From contig CAKVGI010000010.1 in NCBI GenBank assembly GCA_934747265.1, positions 1 through 45,222 on the forward strand: a DNA stretch of 45,222 bases, given 5' to 3'. The notes beneath the pieces were generated by a model that was not told the origin of the DNA, made no database searches, and was given only the letters and a program-made list of their open reading frames with translations. Position 1 is the stretch's first letter; every line of letters starts with the position of its first letter. Shown piece by piece: positions 1 through 9,451 of this stretch. Made by a program: the position numbers and the translations under genes. This stretch comes from an uncultured Rickettsiales bacterium. GTDB lineage: Bacteria; Pseudomonadota; Alphaproteobacteria; Rickettsiales; UBA1997.

Positions 1-74
1 TTTCATTATAAAACATATAATGGTGGTTTCTTTAAAAATAAGGAGTATGTAGGCAATAATAAGTGAACAGTGTG
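1..74 (+). repeat. Terminal inverted repeat, left copy
   Basis: The first 74 bases are identical to the reverse complement of the last 74 bases of the window (45149-45222). Past position 74 the two copies differ for a few bases and then both enter G-rich hairpin repeats. No reading frame lies in it. A perfect inverted repeat at both ends of an assembled piece usually means that assembly stopped in a multi-copy element. A true mobile-element end is less likely, because the intervening 45 kb is housekeeping sequence. Confidence 0.9.
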
Positions 75-533
75 CCTGATAAGGGGGGCAAGGGGGGTTT
101 AGAATACTTTGATTATATTTAAGCTTTGTTTTTTATATTAATGTATTATTTTATAATTCTTATAAAATTATTAATTATATACTTTATATAATAATAATTA
201 CTGTTTAATATATAGTATTATTCTTAATTCTTAATTCTTAATTTTAAATCTTGAATTTAAGCTCCTCAACTTTATATTCATTTTCAATTTTTAATTACAA
301 AAAAATGTGTGGAGGTGGTCTTATTTATTTTATCACTACTACAATATTTATATTTTAAATTGATATATATTATAATTAATTATATAATATAATATCTTCA
401 CAATTTAATATTATAAATAAAATTTAAAATATATTAAAGTTAAAGACGCCTAACATTTTTATTTATGCTTTAAATTTATAATACATAATTAATTATGTTA
501 TTAAGTTGTTGTAATATAGGATATATATAAATA
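75..533 (+). repeat. Composite intergenic repeat, copy A
   Basis: This gene-free stretch is an inverted, diverged copy of 35151-35757. Two blocks align clearly. Bases about 77-150 (G-rich GATAAGGGGGGCAAGG followed by ATACTTTGATT) match the reverse complement of about 35680-35760. Bases 321-533 match the reverse complement of 35151-35361 with only a few differences. Between them lie short direct repeats of the type TTCTTAATTC at about 220-260. I see no gene in it; the promoter of the ELM1 gene should lie near its right end. Confidence 0.85.
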
Positions 534-593
534 TTTTCTTGCTTTTTAATATTGTTTTTATATCATTTTATCAAGTTAATATTTATTTTGTAA

Positions 594-1601
594 ATGATAG
601 TTTGGGCTTTGACAGATGAAAGAGTTGGTGGAAATAATCAATCAATTGCAGTTGCTGAAAAATTATCACCATATTATATAATTAAAAAAATCAATTATAA
701 TTCCTTAATATTTTTGCCAAATATTATAAGAGGATGTAGTTTATTAGGAGTAGATAAGGGAACTAGTGATAATATAGAACAGGATTTACCAGATGTTGTT
801 GTATGTGCTGGTAGAAGATTATCAAGTGTTGCTTTAAATATAAAAAAAAGGTCTGGTGGTAGAACTTTTGTAATAAATATAATGAATCCAAATATGTCTT
901 TTAAGTATTTTGATTTAGTTATATTACCTAAACATGATAACACTCCAAAATATTTATTAAAAAATAATATTATTGAGACAAACGGTAGTTTAAGCAGAGT
1001 AAATTCAAAGAAAATGCATGAAGAATCCATAAAGTGGAAGGCATTTTTTAGAGATTATAATAGACCATTAGTTTCTTTAATTATAGGTGGCGATACAAAA
1101 GATTATAAATTTAATCCAGATGAATTTGGAGTTATGATTTCAAACGTATCCAATTTAGTAAATAAAATGTCTGGAACGTTATTAATTACAAGCAGTAGAA
1201 GAACTAGTGATGAATGTATTAAAAAGATTAGGCAAAAAGTAAATTGTGATTATTTCTTTTATGATTGGAAATGGGAAAACGATCCAAATAATATGAAGAA
1301 AAATCAACTTGGTAATCCATACTTTGCTTTATTGGGTCTTTCCGATTTTTTAATAGTTACTGGCGATTCAATGTCTATGGTATCAGAAGCTTGTTCTACT
1401 GGTAAGCCATCTTATGTCTATATGCCTAAAAAATCATTAAGCAAAAAGCATTTAAGATTTTTAAAAGCTTTAATGAAGGACGGATATATAAAAGAATTTA
1501 GTAAAGATACTAATAATTTAGAAAAATATAATTACAGAGAATTAAATGAACTTGAAAGAGTTGCTGATATTATAGAAGAAAAAATAAAGGAGAGGAAATA
1601 A
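594..1601 (+). CDS. Mitochondrial fission ELM1-family protein
   Basis: A 335-residue protein of the Mito_fiss_Elm1 family, common in alphaproteobacteria and named after a plant protein. Its bacterial function is not established; its fold is thought to resemble glycosyltransferases. Visible hallmarks are the N-terminal WALTDERVGGNNQS, a central SLIIGGDTKDYKF, ITSSRRTSDE near residue 200, and the C-terminal NPYFALLGLSDF followed by VTGDSMSMVSEACSTGKPS. No signal peptide. It ends one base before waaA, so the two are probably one transcript and an envelope or LPS-related role is plausible (inference). No strong ribosome-binding site precedes the ATG, but no better start is visible. Confidence 0.85.
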   Translation: MIVWALTDERVGGNNQSIAVAEKLSPYYIIKKINYNSLIFLPNIIRGCSLLGVDKGTSDNIEQDLPDVVVCAGRRLSSVALNIKKRSGGRTFVINIMNPNMSFKYFDLVILPKHDNTPKYLLKNNIIETNGSLSRVNSKKMHEESIKWKAFFRDYNRPLVSLIIGGDTKDYKFNPDEFGVMISNVSNLVNKMSGTLLITSSRRTSDECIKKIRQKVNCDYFFYDWKWENDPNNMKKNQLGNPYFALLGLSDFLIVTGDSMSMVSEACSTGKPSYVYMPKKSLSKKHLRFLKALMKDGYIKEFSKDTNNLEKYNYRELNELERVADIIEEKIKERK

Positions 1602-1602
1602 T

Positions 1603-2895
1603 ATGTATATTAAACTATATCAATTTATAACTATTTTATTTTCACCTATCATTGATTTATTTATGATGATTAGGTTCTTCTTGAAAAAAGAAAGTAAGAA
1701 TAGATTTTTGGAAAGATTTGGTTATACCCAAATAAAAAGACCAGAAGGTAAGGTTATTTGGTTTCAATGTGCAAGTGTTGGAGAAAGTAATTCAGCATTA
1801 CCTTTAATATATAAAATTATTGAAAAATATGATGAAAAAGTAACAGTACTTTTGACTAGCGGTACCATTACTAGTGCAAATACAATTAGCAAAAAAATTG
1901 CAGATAAAGCACATATAATACATCAATTTACACCAATTGATAAATATTTTGTCATAAAGAGATTTTTGAAAAATTGGAAACCTGATGCTTTAATTACCGT
2001 TGAATCTGAAATATGGCCAAATATGATCGCTATGACTCACAAGACTGGCGTTAAAGTTATGATTGCTAATGCAAAAATTTCAGAAAGATCTTTTAATAGA
2101 TGGAAAAAATTTAAAGGATTAAAAGAAGAAGTATTTGACTCTATTGATATTTGCTATCCACAATCACAAGAAGATCAAAATAGATTGATTAATCTTGGTG
2201 TTCAAAATACTGTTTATCTTGGTAATTTAAAATTTGATATACCAAAATTAAAGGTAAATCCAGAGTTTTTAGAATTTTTAAAAGCATCATTTAAAGGAAG
2301 AAGGATGATCTGTTGCGCTTCAACACATAAGAAAGAAGAGGAAATTCTTATTAAACTATACAATAAATTAAAAGAACAATTTTCTGACTTGATTTTTTTG
2401 ATAGCTTTAAGACACCCAAATAGAAGTAATGAGGTTTATAACTTATTACAACAAAATGGATTAAATACAAAAAGAAAAAGCTTTAATGAAATTGTTGATT
2501 TAGATACAAATGTTTATATGTATGATGAAATGGGAGAAATGGGTACTCTTTATGAAGCTAGTGATATAGTTCTAATGTGTGGATCTTTGGTTGATGAAAT
2601 AGGTGGACATACACCTGTAGAACCAGCAAAACATATGTGTGCAATTTATACTGGACCATTTATAAAGAACAATGCTTCTTTGTTTTTAGAACTAGAAAAA
2701 AATAATGCTTGTGTAATTTGTCCAAAATTATTAAATGAAGATGAATTAATTGAAAGTTTATATGATATTTCTTATTCTTTATTGACAGATGAACAAAGAC
2801 AAACAGAATTAAAAGAAAATGCATCTAAGACTTGTGAACAATTTTCACATGTAACAGATGATGTTGCTAGAAATATTATTGCTAATTTAAAATAG
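1603..2895 (+). CDS. waaA: 3-deoxy-D-manno-octulosonic acid (Kdo) transferase
   Basis: A 430-residue inner-membrane glycosyltransferase that adds Kdo from CMP-Kdo to lipid IVA during LPS core synthesis. An N-terminal hydrophobic anchor (about residues 5-28) is followed by the family motif WFQCASVGESNSALP with the conserved Glu. The C-terminal GT-B half has YEASDIVLMCGSL and then GGHTPVEPAKH, the nucleotide-sugar binding region. Length agrees with the usual 420-430 residues. The start is supported by a GGAGAGG ribosome-binding site ending about six bases upstream, inside the 3' end of the ELM1 gene. clpP follows after 11 bases. Whether it adds one or two Kdo residues cannot be told from the sequence. 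Confidence 0.93.
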   Translation: MYIKLYQFITILFSPIIDLFMMIRFFLKKESKNRFLERFGYTQIKRPEGKVIWFQCASVGESNSALPLIYKIIEKYDEKVTVLLTSGTITSANTISKKIADKAHIIHQFTPIDKYFVIKRFLKNWKPDALITVESEIWPNMIAMTHKTGVKVMIANAKISERSFNRWKKFKGLKEEVFDSIDICYPQSQEDQNRLINLGVQNTVYLGNLKFDIPKLKVNPEFLEFLKASFKGRRMICCASTHKKEEEILIKLYNKLKEQFSDLIFLIALRHPNRSNEVYNLLQQNGLNTKRKSFNEIVDLDTNVYMYDEMGEMGTLYEASDIVLMCGSLVDEIGGHTPVEPAKHMCAIYTGPFIKNNASLFLELEKNNACVICPKLLNEDELIESLYDISYSLLTDEQRQTELKENASKTCEQFSHVTDDVARNIIANLK

Positions 2896-2906
2896 AAAGG
2901 AGAAAC

Positions 2907-3512
2907 ATGGATAAAATTGTTAGTCAACTGGTTCCTATGGTTGTGGAACAAACTGGAAGAGGGGAGAGAAGTTATGATATATATTCAAGACTATTAAAAG
3001 AAAGAATTGTATTTGTAACAGGAGAAGTTGAAGATAATATGGCATCACTTATAGTTGCTCAATTATTGTTCTTGGAATCTGAAAATCCAGAAAAGGATAT
3101 ATATATGTATATAAATTCACCAGGCGGTGTTGTTTCATCTGGATTATCAATTTATGATACAATGCAATATATTAGCTGTAAGGTTAATACTATTTGCTTA
3201 GGACAAGCTTGCTCCATGGGCTCATTATTATTAACAGCTGGCGAAAAAGGTTTAAGATATGCTTTACCTAATTCAAGAATTATGATACACCAACCATCTG
3301 GTGGATTTAAAGGACAGGCTACAGATATAGAAATACACGCAAAAGAAATTTTAAGTTTAAAGAAAAGACTTAATAACATGTATGTACAACATACTGGAAA
3401 GACTTTATCTGCAATAGAAAAGGCAATGGAAAGAGACAATTTTATGAGTGCAGAAGAAGCTTTAAATTTCGGATTAATTGATAAAATTATTACAAAAAGA
3501 AATGAAATGTAA
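2907..3512 (+). CDS. clpP: ATP-dependent Clp protease proteolytic subunit
   Basis: A 201-residue cytosolic serine protease that forms a double heptamer and degrades proteins fed by ClpX or ClpA. The catalytic triad is complete: Ser103 in GQACSMGS, His128 in RIMIHQP and Asp177 in MERDNFMSAEEA. SPGGVVSSGLSIYDTMQ, the substrate-strand region, is also present. A GAAAGGAGAA ribosome-binding site directly before the ATG fixes the start. It does not sit beside clpX here; instead it follows waaA and its last 11 bases overlap the next gene (ATG at 3502). A short N-terminal propeptide as in E. coli is possible but not evident. Confidence 0.96.
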   Translation: MDKIVSQLVPMVVEQTGRGERSYDIYSRLLKERIVFVTGEVEDNMASLIVAQLLFLESENPEKDIYMYINSPGGVVSSGLSIYDTMQYISCKVNTICLGQACSMGSLLLTAGEKGLRYALPNSRIMIHQPSGGFKGQATDIEIHAKEILSLKKRLNNMYVQHTGKTLSAIEKAMERDNFMSAEEALNFGLIDKIITKRNEM

Positions 3513-4407
3513 TTTTTTTATAAAACAAATATTATATTGTTGCTGTATATTTTTGATTTCAAATTGTTCAAAAATATACAGTAATAGTGAAAAACCATTT
3601 TATCAAGCTTTAAAAAATAATTACGATGCATATTCTCAATATAAAGGTCAAAATTTTGATTGGAAAGCATCTAAAATTTTTAGAGATAAAGCAATAAAAA
3701 TTAAACAAGGATTTACAGTAAAACCAGAAAGTGTTGTTTTTACAGATAAAATTGATGAAATTTTTTCTAATGATATTACTTATAGCGAATTAAAAGATAT
3801 GCGAGAAAGAATGGATATTATCTTAAATAATGACATTTCTAAAAAAGATTATCCGGAAGAAACAGCAAACTTACAATTTTATTATGATTGCTGGATAGTT
3901 GAGGAAAAAAATTATACAAGATATGGACAGATCGCAAGATGTAAACAAGGCTTCTTAGATACATTAGCATATCTAGAATACAAAATATTAAGATTAAATA
4001 CACAAGAACAAGATTTAATATTGGAATCAATAGACCCAAAAGAGGAAGAATTCGTTTTTATAAGACCAAAAAAGTACATAGTTTATTTTGATTTTGATAG
4101 TTCAGCAATAAATCAGGCAGGTAGTCTTGTTATTTGGGATTTTTTGAAAGATATTCAAAAAATTAAGGAAAAATATATAATTAATATTATTGGACATGCT
4201 GATAGAGTTGGTAAAAAAGCATATAATGAAAAATTATCAAAACAAAGAGCTAATACTGTTAAACATTATTTAGTTAAAAACGGTATTTCATCTGATATAA
4301 TAAAAGTTAAATGGGAAGGAAAAAGTAATCCTATGGTAATAACTAATAACAACTTTAAAGAAGAATTAAATAGAAGAGTTGATTTAGAGATAAAAATTAT
4401 AGATTAA
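3502..4407 (+). CDS. OmpA-domain envelope protein, probable lipoprotein
   Basis: A 301-residue envelope protein. The ATG at 3502 overlaps the end of clpP and gives a clean hydrophobic leader (FFIKQILYCCCIFLISNCS). The Cys in LISNC could be a lipidation site, but Asn at -1 is unusual for a lipobox, so ordinary export is not excluded. The C-terminal ~110 residues are an OmpA/MotB/Pal peptidoglycan-binding domain: YFDFDSSAINQAG, then IIGHADRVGKKAYNEKLSKQ and RANTVKHYLVKNGI, with the Asp and Arg that bind diaminopimelate. The middle (about residues 30-190) matches nothing I recognise. It may tie the outer membrane to the wall, as Pal does; the tol genes are not nearby. It converges on lpxI. Confidence 0.8.
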   Translation: MKCNFFIKQILYCCCIFLISNCSKIYSNSEKPFYQALKNNYDAYSQYKGQNFDWKASKIFRDKAIKIKQGFTVKPESVVFTDKIDEIFSNDITYSELKDMRERMDIILNNDISKKDYPEETANLQFYYDCWIVEEKNYTRYGQIARCKQGFLDTLAYLEYKILRLNTQEQDLILESIDPKEEEFVFIRPKKYIVYFDFDSSAINQAGSLVIWDFLKDIQKIKEKYIINIIGHADRVGKKAYNEKLSKQRANTVKHYLVKNGISSDIIKVKWEGKSNPMVITNNNFKEELNRRVDLEIKIID

Positions 4408-4412
4408 CAAAT

Positions 4413-5246
4413 TTAAATCTTTGCTCCGTATATAAATATTTTATTCTTATTTGCAACAGATATTGTAGCCTCTCTATTAATAACTAAACCATTATCAGCA
4501 TCAATAGCAATACCAGCAAAACCAGCTTGTTTTGCTTGTAAAACCGTATCTTCGCCAATAGCTGGTAAGTCTATCTTTCTTGTTTGCTTGCTTTTTTTAA
4601 TTTTAACTAATATTGGTTTTCTGCCGGTGGTATATTTTAATTTTCCGCACCTTTCTATCAATTTTGCTGTACCTTCAATACATTCAATTCCTATAACTAT
4701 GCCATTTTGAATTATAACTGATTGACCAATATCTAGATCTCCAATTTGCTTTAACACCTTAATTCCAAGATCTATATCGTTTAAATAATCATCATCTGGT
4801 AATTCAATATTTCCAGCAATTCCATAGGAAATTTTAATATCTTTCACAATTTGATCTACTGGTAAAATCTCAAAACCTTCTTTTTCAAGAAATTTAATAG
4901 TTGTTTGTAAAATTGTATCATCGCCAAAAATCTTGCATTTTAATAATTTTAACAATAAGAATAATCCTTTCAAATCTGGCCATATAGTTTTTAAATCTGG
5001 TTTTTTAACACCACCAGCAAATACTATATGTTTTATCTTATTTTTTTTAAAAAAAGATATAGCTTTTCCAACATCTCCAAGGTTTAGTACCCTATGCGGA
5101 AAATTATTATAATCAGCCTCTTTTGCAAAATCCTTTAACACAACAATAAAAGGTTTAATATTATTTTTTTCACACTCTTTTACAATAGAAATTGGCAAAT
5201 TTCCACTTCCAGCAACAATTCCCAGTCTATCAAAATCTATATCCAT
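4413..5246 (-). CDS. lpxI: UDP-2,3-diacylglucosamine diphosphatase, LpxI type
   Basis: A 277-residue enzyme of the DUF1009/LpxI family, which cleaves UDP-2,3-diacylglucosamine to lipid X in lipid A synthesis. Alphaproteobacteria use it where E. coli uses LpxH. The N-terminal domain begins LGIVAGSGNLPISIVKE, with the family's AGxGxLP pattern. The C-terminal domain carries PAIGEDTVLQAKQAGFAGIA and then NREATISVANKNKIFI, typical of the catalytic half. It usually lies between lpxA and lpxB; here it stands alone, converging on the OmpA-domain gene with only five bases between stops and no clear terminator hairpin. Gene order has therefore been reshuffled relative to most alphaproteobacteria. Confidence 0.88.
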   Translation of the reverse strand: MDIDFDRLGIVAGSGNLPISIVKECEKNNIKPFIVVLKDFAKEADYNNFPHRVLNLGDVGKAISFFKKNKIKHIVFAGGVKKPDLKTIWPDLKGLFLLLKLLKCKIFGDDTILQTTIKFLEKEGFEILPVDQIVKDIKISYGIAGNIELPDDDYLNDIDLGIKVLKQIGDLDIGQSVIIQNGIVIGIECIEGTAKLIERCGKLKYTTGRKPILVKIKKSKQTRKIDLPAIGEDTVLQAKQAGFAGIAIDADNGLVINREATISVANKNKIFIYGAKI

Positions 5247-5424
5247 ATTAAATGCAAGGTAAATATATATTTGAATAATAAATTGTGTTTTTATTTAATC
5301 AACAAAAATATAGAAATAAAACAAAAAAATATATATCTATTTTAATAAATAATACGCAAATAAAAAATCAAACTTTTTCACAAATCTTTCAATAAATAAT
5401 AAATCTATAAATAGTGTAAAATCA

Positions 5425-6462
5425 TTACAGAATACCAATTAACCCCAATACCAAACAAAATAATGAGAATAACCAGAATACAATAATAACTTTCCTTTCT
5501 GACCAACCACTTTTTTCAAAATGATGATGTAATGGCGCCATTTTGAATATTTTTTTACCAAAAAAGAAATGTCCAATAACTTGTATTGTTGATGATAATA
5601 TTTCAATAATGAATATTAATCCAATAATTCCATAAAATACCTCATATCCTAATATTATTGAAACTATTGCCAAAAAACTACCGTACATTAATGATCCAAC
5701 ATCGCCCATAAAGATTTCTGCTGGATACACATTATATATAAAAAATCCAATTCCGGTACCAACTACCGCTGAACATATTATTGAAAGAGATGACAAATTT
5801 TCATTATTCAGAATTTTAAAAAGATGTGTACCTTCTGTTGGAATGTTAAAATAAGCAATAAATCCTAATGTTAATACACAAAATATTATAGGAATAATTG
5901 CCAATCCATCAAGTCCATCTGTAATATTTACAGCGTTTGCAGAACCTGTTATTATAAATACCAAAAATGGTATAAATAAAATGCCTAAATATAATGATAT
6001 TTTTAAAAAAGGCAAATACGCCTGCTGATCCCTAATAATAGGATCGCCTATATAATATAAGAATAAAATAGCAAAAGTCGAAATTAATAATTGCAATACT
6101 AATTTTATTGAACCCCTAAAACCAAAGTCATTTCTGTAAAATACTTTCATAAAATCATCTATAAAGCCAATTAATCCAAAAGACATAGATGTGCATAATA
6201 TAATTAAAGTATACTTATTTGCTAAATCACCAAATAGCAAGCTAGAAAAAATTATAGCTAAACAAGAAATAGTGCCACCCATAGTAGGTGTTTTTTGTTT
6301 AATCATTAAATGAGATAAAGGTCCATCAATTCTAATTGGTTGAAAAGCTTTATGATTTTTTAAATAAGAAATTAAATATTTTAATCCAATTATAGTTATT
6401 ACAAGGGAAAACAAAAAAGACAAGACACAATTTACTAAAATTGAATTATTAGCAAAAAACAT
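5425..6462 (-). CDS. mraY: Phospho-N-acetylmuramoyl-pentapeptide transferase
   Basis: A 345-residue polytopic inner-membrane enzyme that transfers phospho-MurNAc-pentapeptide to undecaprenyl phosphate, making lipid I. About ten hydrophobic segments are visible. Family motifs are KQKTPTMGGTISCLA, GFIDDFMKVFYRNDFG, NAVNITDGLDGLA, EIFMGDVGSLMYGS and APLHHHFEKSGWSERKVIIV, covering the Asp and His residues of the active site. It normally lies in the division and cell-wall (dcw) cluster between murF and murD. Here it is isolated, and ftsZ is 30 kb away, so the cluster is broken up. Its upstream region (6463-6839) holds a dense periodic box array. Confidence 0.95.
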   Translation of the reverse strand: MFFANNSILVNCVLSFLFSLVITIIGLKYLISYLKNHKAFQPIRIDGPLSHLMIKQKTPTMGGTISCLAIIFSSLLFGDLANKYTLIILCTSMSFGLIGFIDDFMKVFYRNDFGFRGSIKLVLQLLISTFAILFLYYIGDPIIRDQQAYLPFLKISLYLGILFIPFLVFIITGSANAVNITDGLDGLAIIPIIFCVLTLGFIAYFNIPTEGTHLFKILNNENLSSLSIICSAVVGTGIGFFIYNVYPAEIFMGDVGSLMYGSFLAIVSIILGYEVFYGIIGLIFIIEILSSTIQVIGHFFFGKKIFKMAPLHHHFEKSGWSERKVIIVFWLFSLFCLVLGLIGIL

Positions 6463-6582
6463 ATATACATTAAATTATTAATTTACACATTCTATGATGT
6501 AATTATTTTTTTTATTTTCAAGCTTTATTTGCAATATGTGTAGTATTATCTTGAAGTTTTATAATTTTCTATTTCTATATAT

Positions 6583-6810
6583 TGTTAATAAATATGTTAA
6601 TAACACTGTTAATAAGTCTGTTAATAATTTTTTATTAACAGATTATCTATTTTATCAACAAGTTTATTAACAACTTTATTAATAGACAAAAAATAAAAAA
6701 TTTTATTAACAGCCTGTTAATAAAATCAAAGAAATTAGTATTATCAATTATAATTTGATATTTTTATTGTTAAAAAATCTGTTAATAATTTTTTATTAAC
6801 AGATTAACAG
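6583..6810. repeat. 12-bp-periodic array of TGTTAATAA / TTATTAACA boxes
   Basis: The gene-free stretch 6463-6839 is dominated by a 9-base box, TGTTAATAA, and its reverse complement. Forward copies start at 6583, 6595, 6607 and 6619, exactly 12 bases apart. Reverse copies or one- to two-base variants start at 6632, 6652 (TTATCAACA), 6664, 6676 (TTATTAATA) and 6703. Forward ones start at 6715, 6768 (TGTTAAAAA) and 6780, and a reverse one at 6793. Five neighbouring pairs keep the 12-base step exactly. TTATCAACA differs from the DnaA box TTATCCACA at one base. The array lies 120-350 bases upstream of mraY. It could be replication-origin iterons or DnaA boxes, or an operator array; the sequence alone does not decide. 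Confidence 0.85.
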
Positions 6811-6839
6811 GACTAATAATAACAATAAATAATAAATAA

Positions 6840-7598
6840 TTAAATATTTTTATAATTGTGTCTAATATTACTATTTTCTCTTCTTTTTAATTCTTGTTGC
6901 ACAAAATGTCCAAAGGTTTTTTTAATTGTTTGTGTGTTAGATAATTCGCTTTCTTTTAAAATTTTTGTTGATTTTTTACTATTTTTCCTTCTAAGAAATA
7001 CCACTCTTTCCTTCTTGCTTCCTTTTTTTGATAAAGATCTGCGTTTTCTTTTTGGTTGAACTGATAATTCACCAGTTATTGAAGCACTGATTATTTTTGC
7101 TACAGCATCAAATTTGAGGCCTAAAATTCCATTTTTTAGTCCTTCTTTTGCTTGTTTTTCATAATTCTTTCTACTTATCTCAGCAATTATTAATTGTTGA
7201 CAAGCTTCTTTTTTAATTTCTGTAATTAAGTTGCTCATTGAAGGAATTTTTTGTATTCTTAATAGTTTTTCTTCCAAACTTAATTTATTGTTATATACTA
7301 AGGCAATAATAGATGTTATACATCTAAGTTCTTTTCTTTTTTGTTTTCTGAATATTTTTTTGAAGTTATCAGAAAGAGATCTATATTTTCTAAGTTTAAA
7401 ATTATGTTTAATTTTATTCAGAATAAAAAACAATATCCTCATTTCTCTGTATTTATTCCTATATGAGGAACCACTACCATCATCGGTATTTTTTTTCTTT
7501 TTTCTTAAAAATTCAACAAATGACGAAACACTAGATGTTTCTTCATTATCACATTGATATCTAGTGGCATTACTGTTTGCATTATCAGAATCTTTCAT
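6840..7598 (-). CDS. Unknown, very basic protein next to the box array
   Basis: A 252-residue protein that I do not recognise. It is rich in Lys and Arg throughout, with clusters such as KLRKYRSLSDNFKKIFRKQK near residue 85 and KRKRRSLSKKGSKKER near 190. There is no signal peptide and no membrane segment. The first ~45 residues are polar and Ser/Asn-rich; residues about 85-170 are predicted largely helical by composition. The high charge suggests nucleic-acid binding (inference). Its stop is about 30 bases from the edge of the periodic box array, which makes a link to that array worth testing. The ATG at 7598 starts a divergent arrangement with the TPR gene. Confidence 0.6.
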   Translation of the reverse strand: MKDSDNANSNATRYQCDNEETSSVSSFVEFLRKKKKNTDDGSGSSYRNKYREMRILFFILNKIKHNFKLRKYRSLSDNFKKIFRKQKRKELRCITSIIALVYNNKLSLEEKLLRIQKIPSMSNLITEIKKEACQQLIIAEISRKNYEKQAKEGLKNGILGLKFDAVAKIISASITGELSVQPKRKRRSLSKKGSKKERVVFLRRKNSKKSTKILKESELSNTQTIKKTFGHFVQQELKRRENSNIRHNYKNI

Positions 7599-7717
7599 TT
7601 TTGAATTTATAAATTATTTTATATGAGATTATAATATTTTTTTAAAAAAACAATTAAAATATTGTGTTTTATTTTTTATTTTCTATTATTATAAATATTG
7701 AAAATTATTCTATTTGT

Positions 7718-9451
7718 ATGAGTAAAACAATAACTGGTAAAAAATATTTTCTTGTAATTGGTATATCATTTTTATTTTTATTATCCTTAACAGCACTTGG
7801 GCTTTATTTTTGCCATAGAGGATCTTTAAAATATGAAAATATTACATTACAAGAATATTATTTAAAAAATTACTCAAAAAAGAAATTTGTTAAAAAAATA
7901 TTAAATAAAAATGAAGTTTATAATGAGAGAAAAATGTTAAATCACATTATAAATAATTTTGATAATTTTTTAACAACCAATGAAAATTTATATGATTTTA
8001 TTGTATCATATACTAAATTATACAATGATAGTTTTGATATATTATCAGAATTAAGATCTACAAAAATTATTACATTAAAAGATTATAAGTTATTTAAAGA
8101 CTATTTAAATAACTTTAAATTTGATAATATAGAGAACGAAATCAAACATATTACATTGAAAAAAACAAGCAATGATGTAATAGCAAAGAAAAAATATTTT
8201 GAAGGTATAGTTGCCCAGTTAAATTTTAAATATAATTTATCTAAAAGTTTATATTTAGATACATTAAACTATAATATGTTTGAGTCAAAATATTATAACT
8301 CATTAGGAAAAATTTATACATATTTATATGATTTTAACTCAGCTATTGATACCTTTACAATAGGATTAAATATTGCAGATTCAAGTAATAATAAAAATAG
8401 AAAAAAGGAATTAGAACTTTTATATAATTTAGCATACACATACAATATTGTTGGAGACTATCACAAATCTTTTAAAAATTATTCTAATTTATTAATTAAT
8501 TCTATAAATTTACATAATGATAATTATGAATGGTTAGCAATTTATAATATTTCTAATTTAGAATCAAAATTAGGAAATTATAGTGTAGCAATAGATTATT
8601 TAAAATATGCTTTAAAACTATCCACAAAAACTAAAAATAAACAATATATTGCAAAAACTTTAAATTCTTTATCTAATGCTGAATATTTGTATGGAGACTA
8701 CAAAAATGGAAAAAGAAACTCGTTAAAAGCAATTAAATTTGCAAAAAAGATTTCAGACTTAAATTTGTTATCAGAAAGTTCTTTTAATGCTTGTCTAAAT
8801 TATGAAGGATTAAATAAAACAGATTTAGCAAAATTATATTGTACAAGAGCTATAAATATTAATAATAAAGGTGGACAAGTATTAAATAGACCAGAATATT
8901 ATATTCAAAATGCAAATATTTATTATGCATCAAATATTTTCAAGAATTATGATGAGTCATTAAATAACTTAAAGACAGCTTACGAGGTATCAAAAAGTTA
9001 TCATTTATTATTATCACAAATTAAAACATTAATAGATATGTCAAAAATTAGTGCTATAACCAATGACGAAAAGGGTGCATTATTATATTTAAATGATGCA
9101 TTAGATATAGAACACAATAATTCTTTAAACTATTACAATCAATTAAATGATTATTTGCTTGGATATATTTATTTAAATGGAGAAGATTATAATAAATCAA
9201 TTACATATTTTAAAAAATCATTAGCAAATGGATTAAAAAATGATAATAATTTAGTTGTTGCAAATGCATCATCATATTTATCAATGGTATATTTTAGAAT
9301 AAATGATTTTAAGAGTGCTTTAAAATATTCTATGATTTCTCTTGATACAAGCAGTAAAATTTATAGATATGATAATTATAATTTAGAATATCAAAAGAAA
9401 TTTAATGATATGATATTAAATTTAATTAATAATAACAAAAATGGTAAATAA
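7718..9451 (+). CDS. Membrane-anchored TPR-repeat protein
   Basis: A 577-residue protein counted from the ATG at 7718; the frame stays open upstream to a GTG at 7664, but that would put about 18 extra residues before the membrane segment. After MSKTITGKKYF there is one hydrophobic helix (about residues 12-31) with no lipobox. Most of the rest is a chain of tetratricopeptide repeats of about 40 residues, for example NSLGKIYTYLYDFNSAIDTF, NLAYTYNIVGDYHKSFKNYS and GYIYLNGEDYNKSITYFKKS. It therefore probably displays a helical scaffold in the periplasm. Partner unknown. It overlaps the next gene by 11 bases, so both are likely made together. Asn and Tyr content is high, in line with the AT-rich genome. 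Confidence 0.75.
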   Translation: MSKTITGKKYFLVIGISFLFLLSLTALGLYFCHRGSLKYENITLQEYYLKNYSKKKFVKKILNKNEVYNERKMLNHIINNFDNFLTTNENLYDFIVSYTKLYNDSFDILSELRSTKIITLKDYKLFKDYLNNFKFDNIENEIKHITLKKTSNDVIAKKKYFEGIVAQLNFKYNLSKSLYLDTLNYNMFESKYYNSLGKIYTYLYDFNSAIDTFTIGLNIADSSNNKNRKKELELLYNLAYTYNIVGDYHKSFKNYSNLLINSINLHNDNYEWLAIYNISNLESKLGNYSVAIDYLKYALKLSTKTKNKQYIAKTLNSLSNAEYLYGDYKNGKRNSLKAIKFAKKISDLNLLSESSFNACLNYEGLNKTDLAKLYCTRAININNKGGQVLNRPEYYIQNANIYYASNIFKNYDESLNNLKTAYEVSKSYHLLLSQIKTLIDMSKISAITNDEKGALLYLNDALDIEHNNSLNYYNQLNDYLLGYIYLNGEDYNKSITYFKKSLANGLKNDNNLVVANASSYLSMVYFRINDFKSALKYSMISLDTSSKIYRYDNYNLEYQKKFNDMILNLINNNKNGK

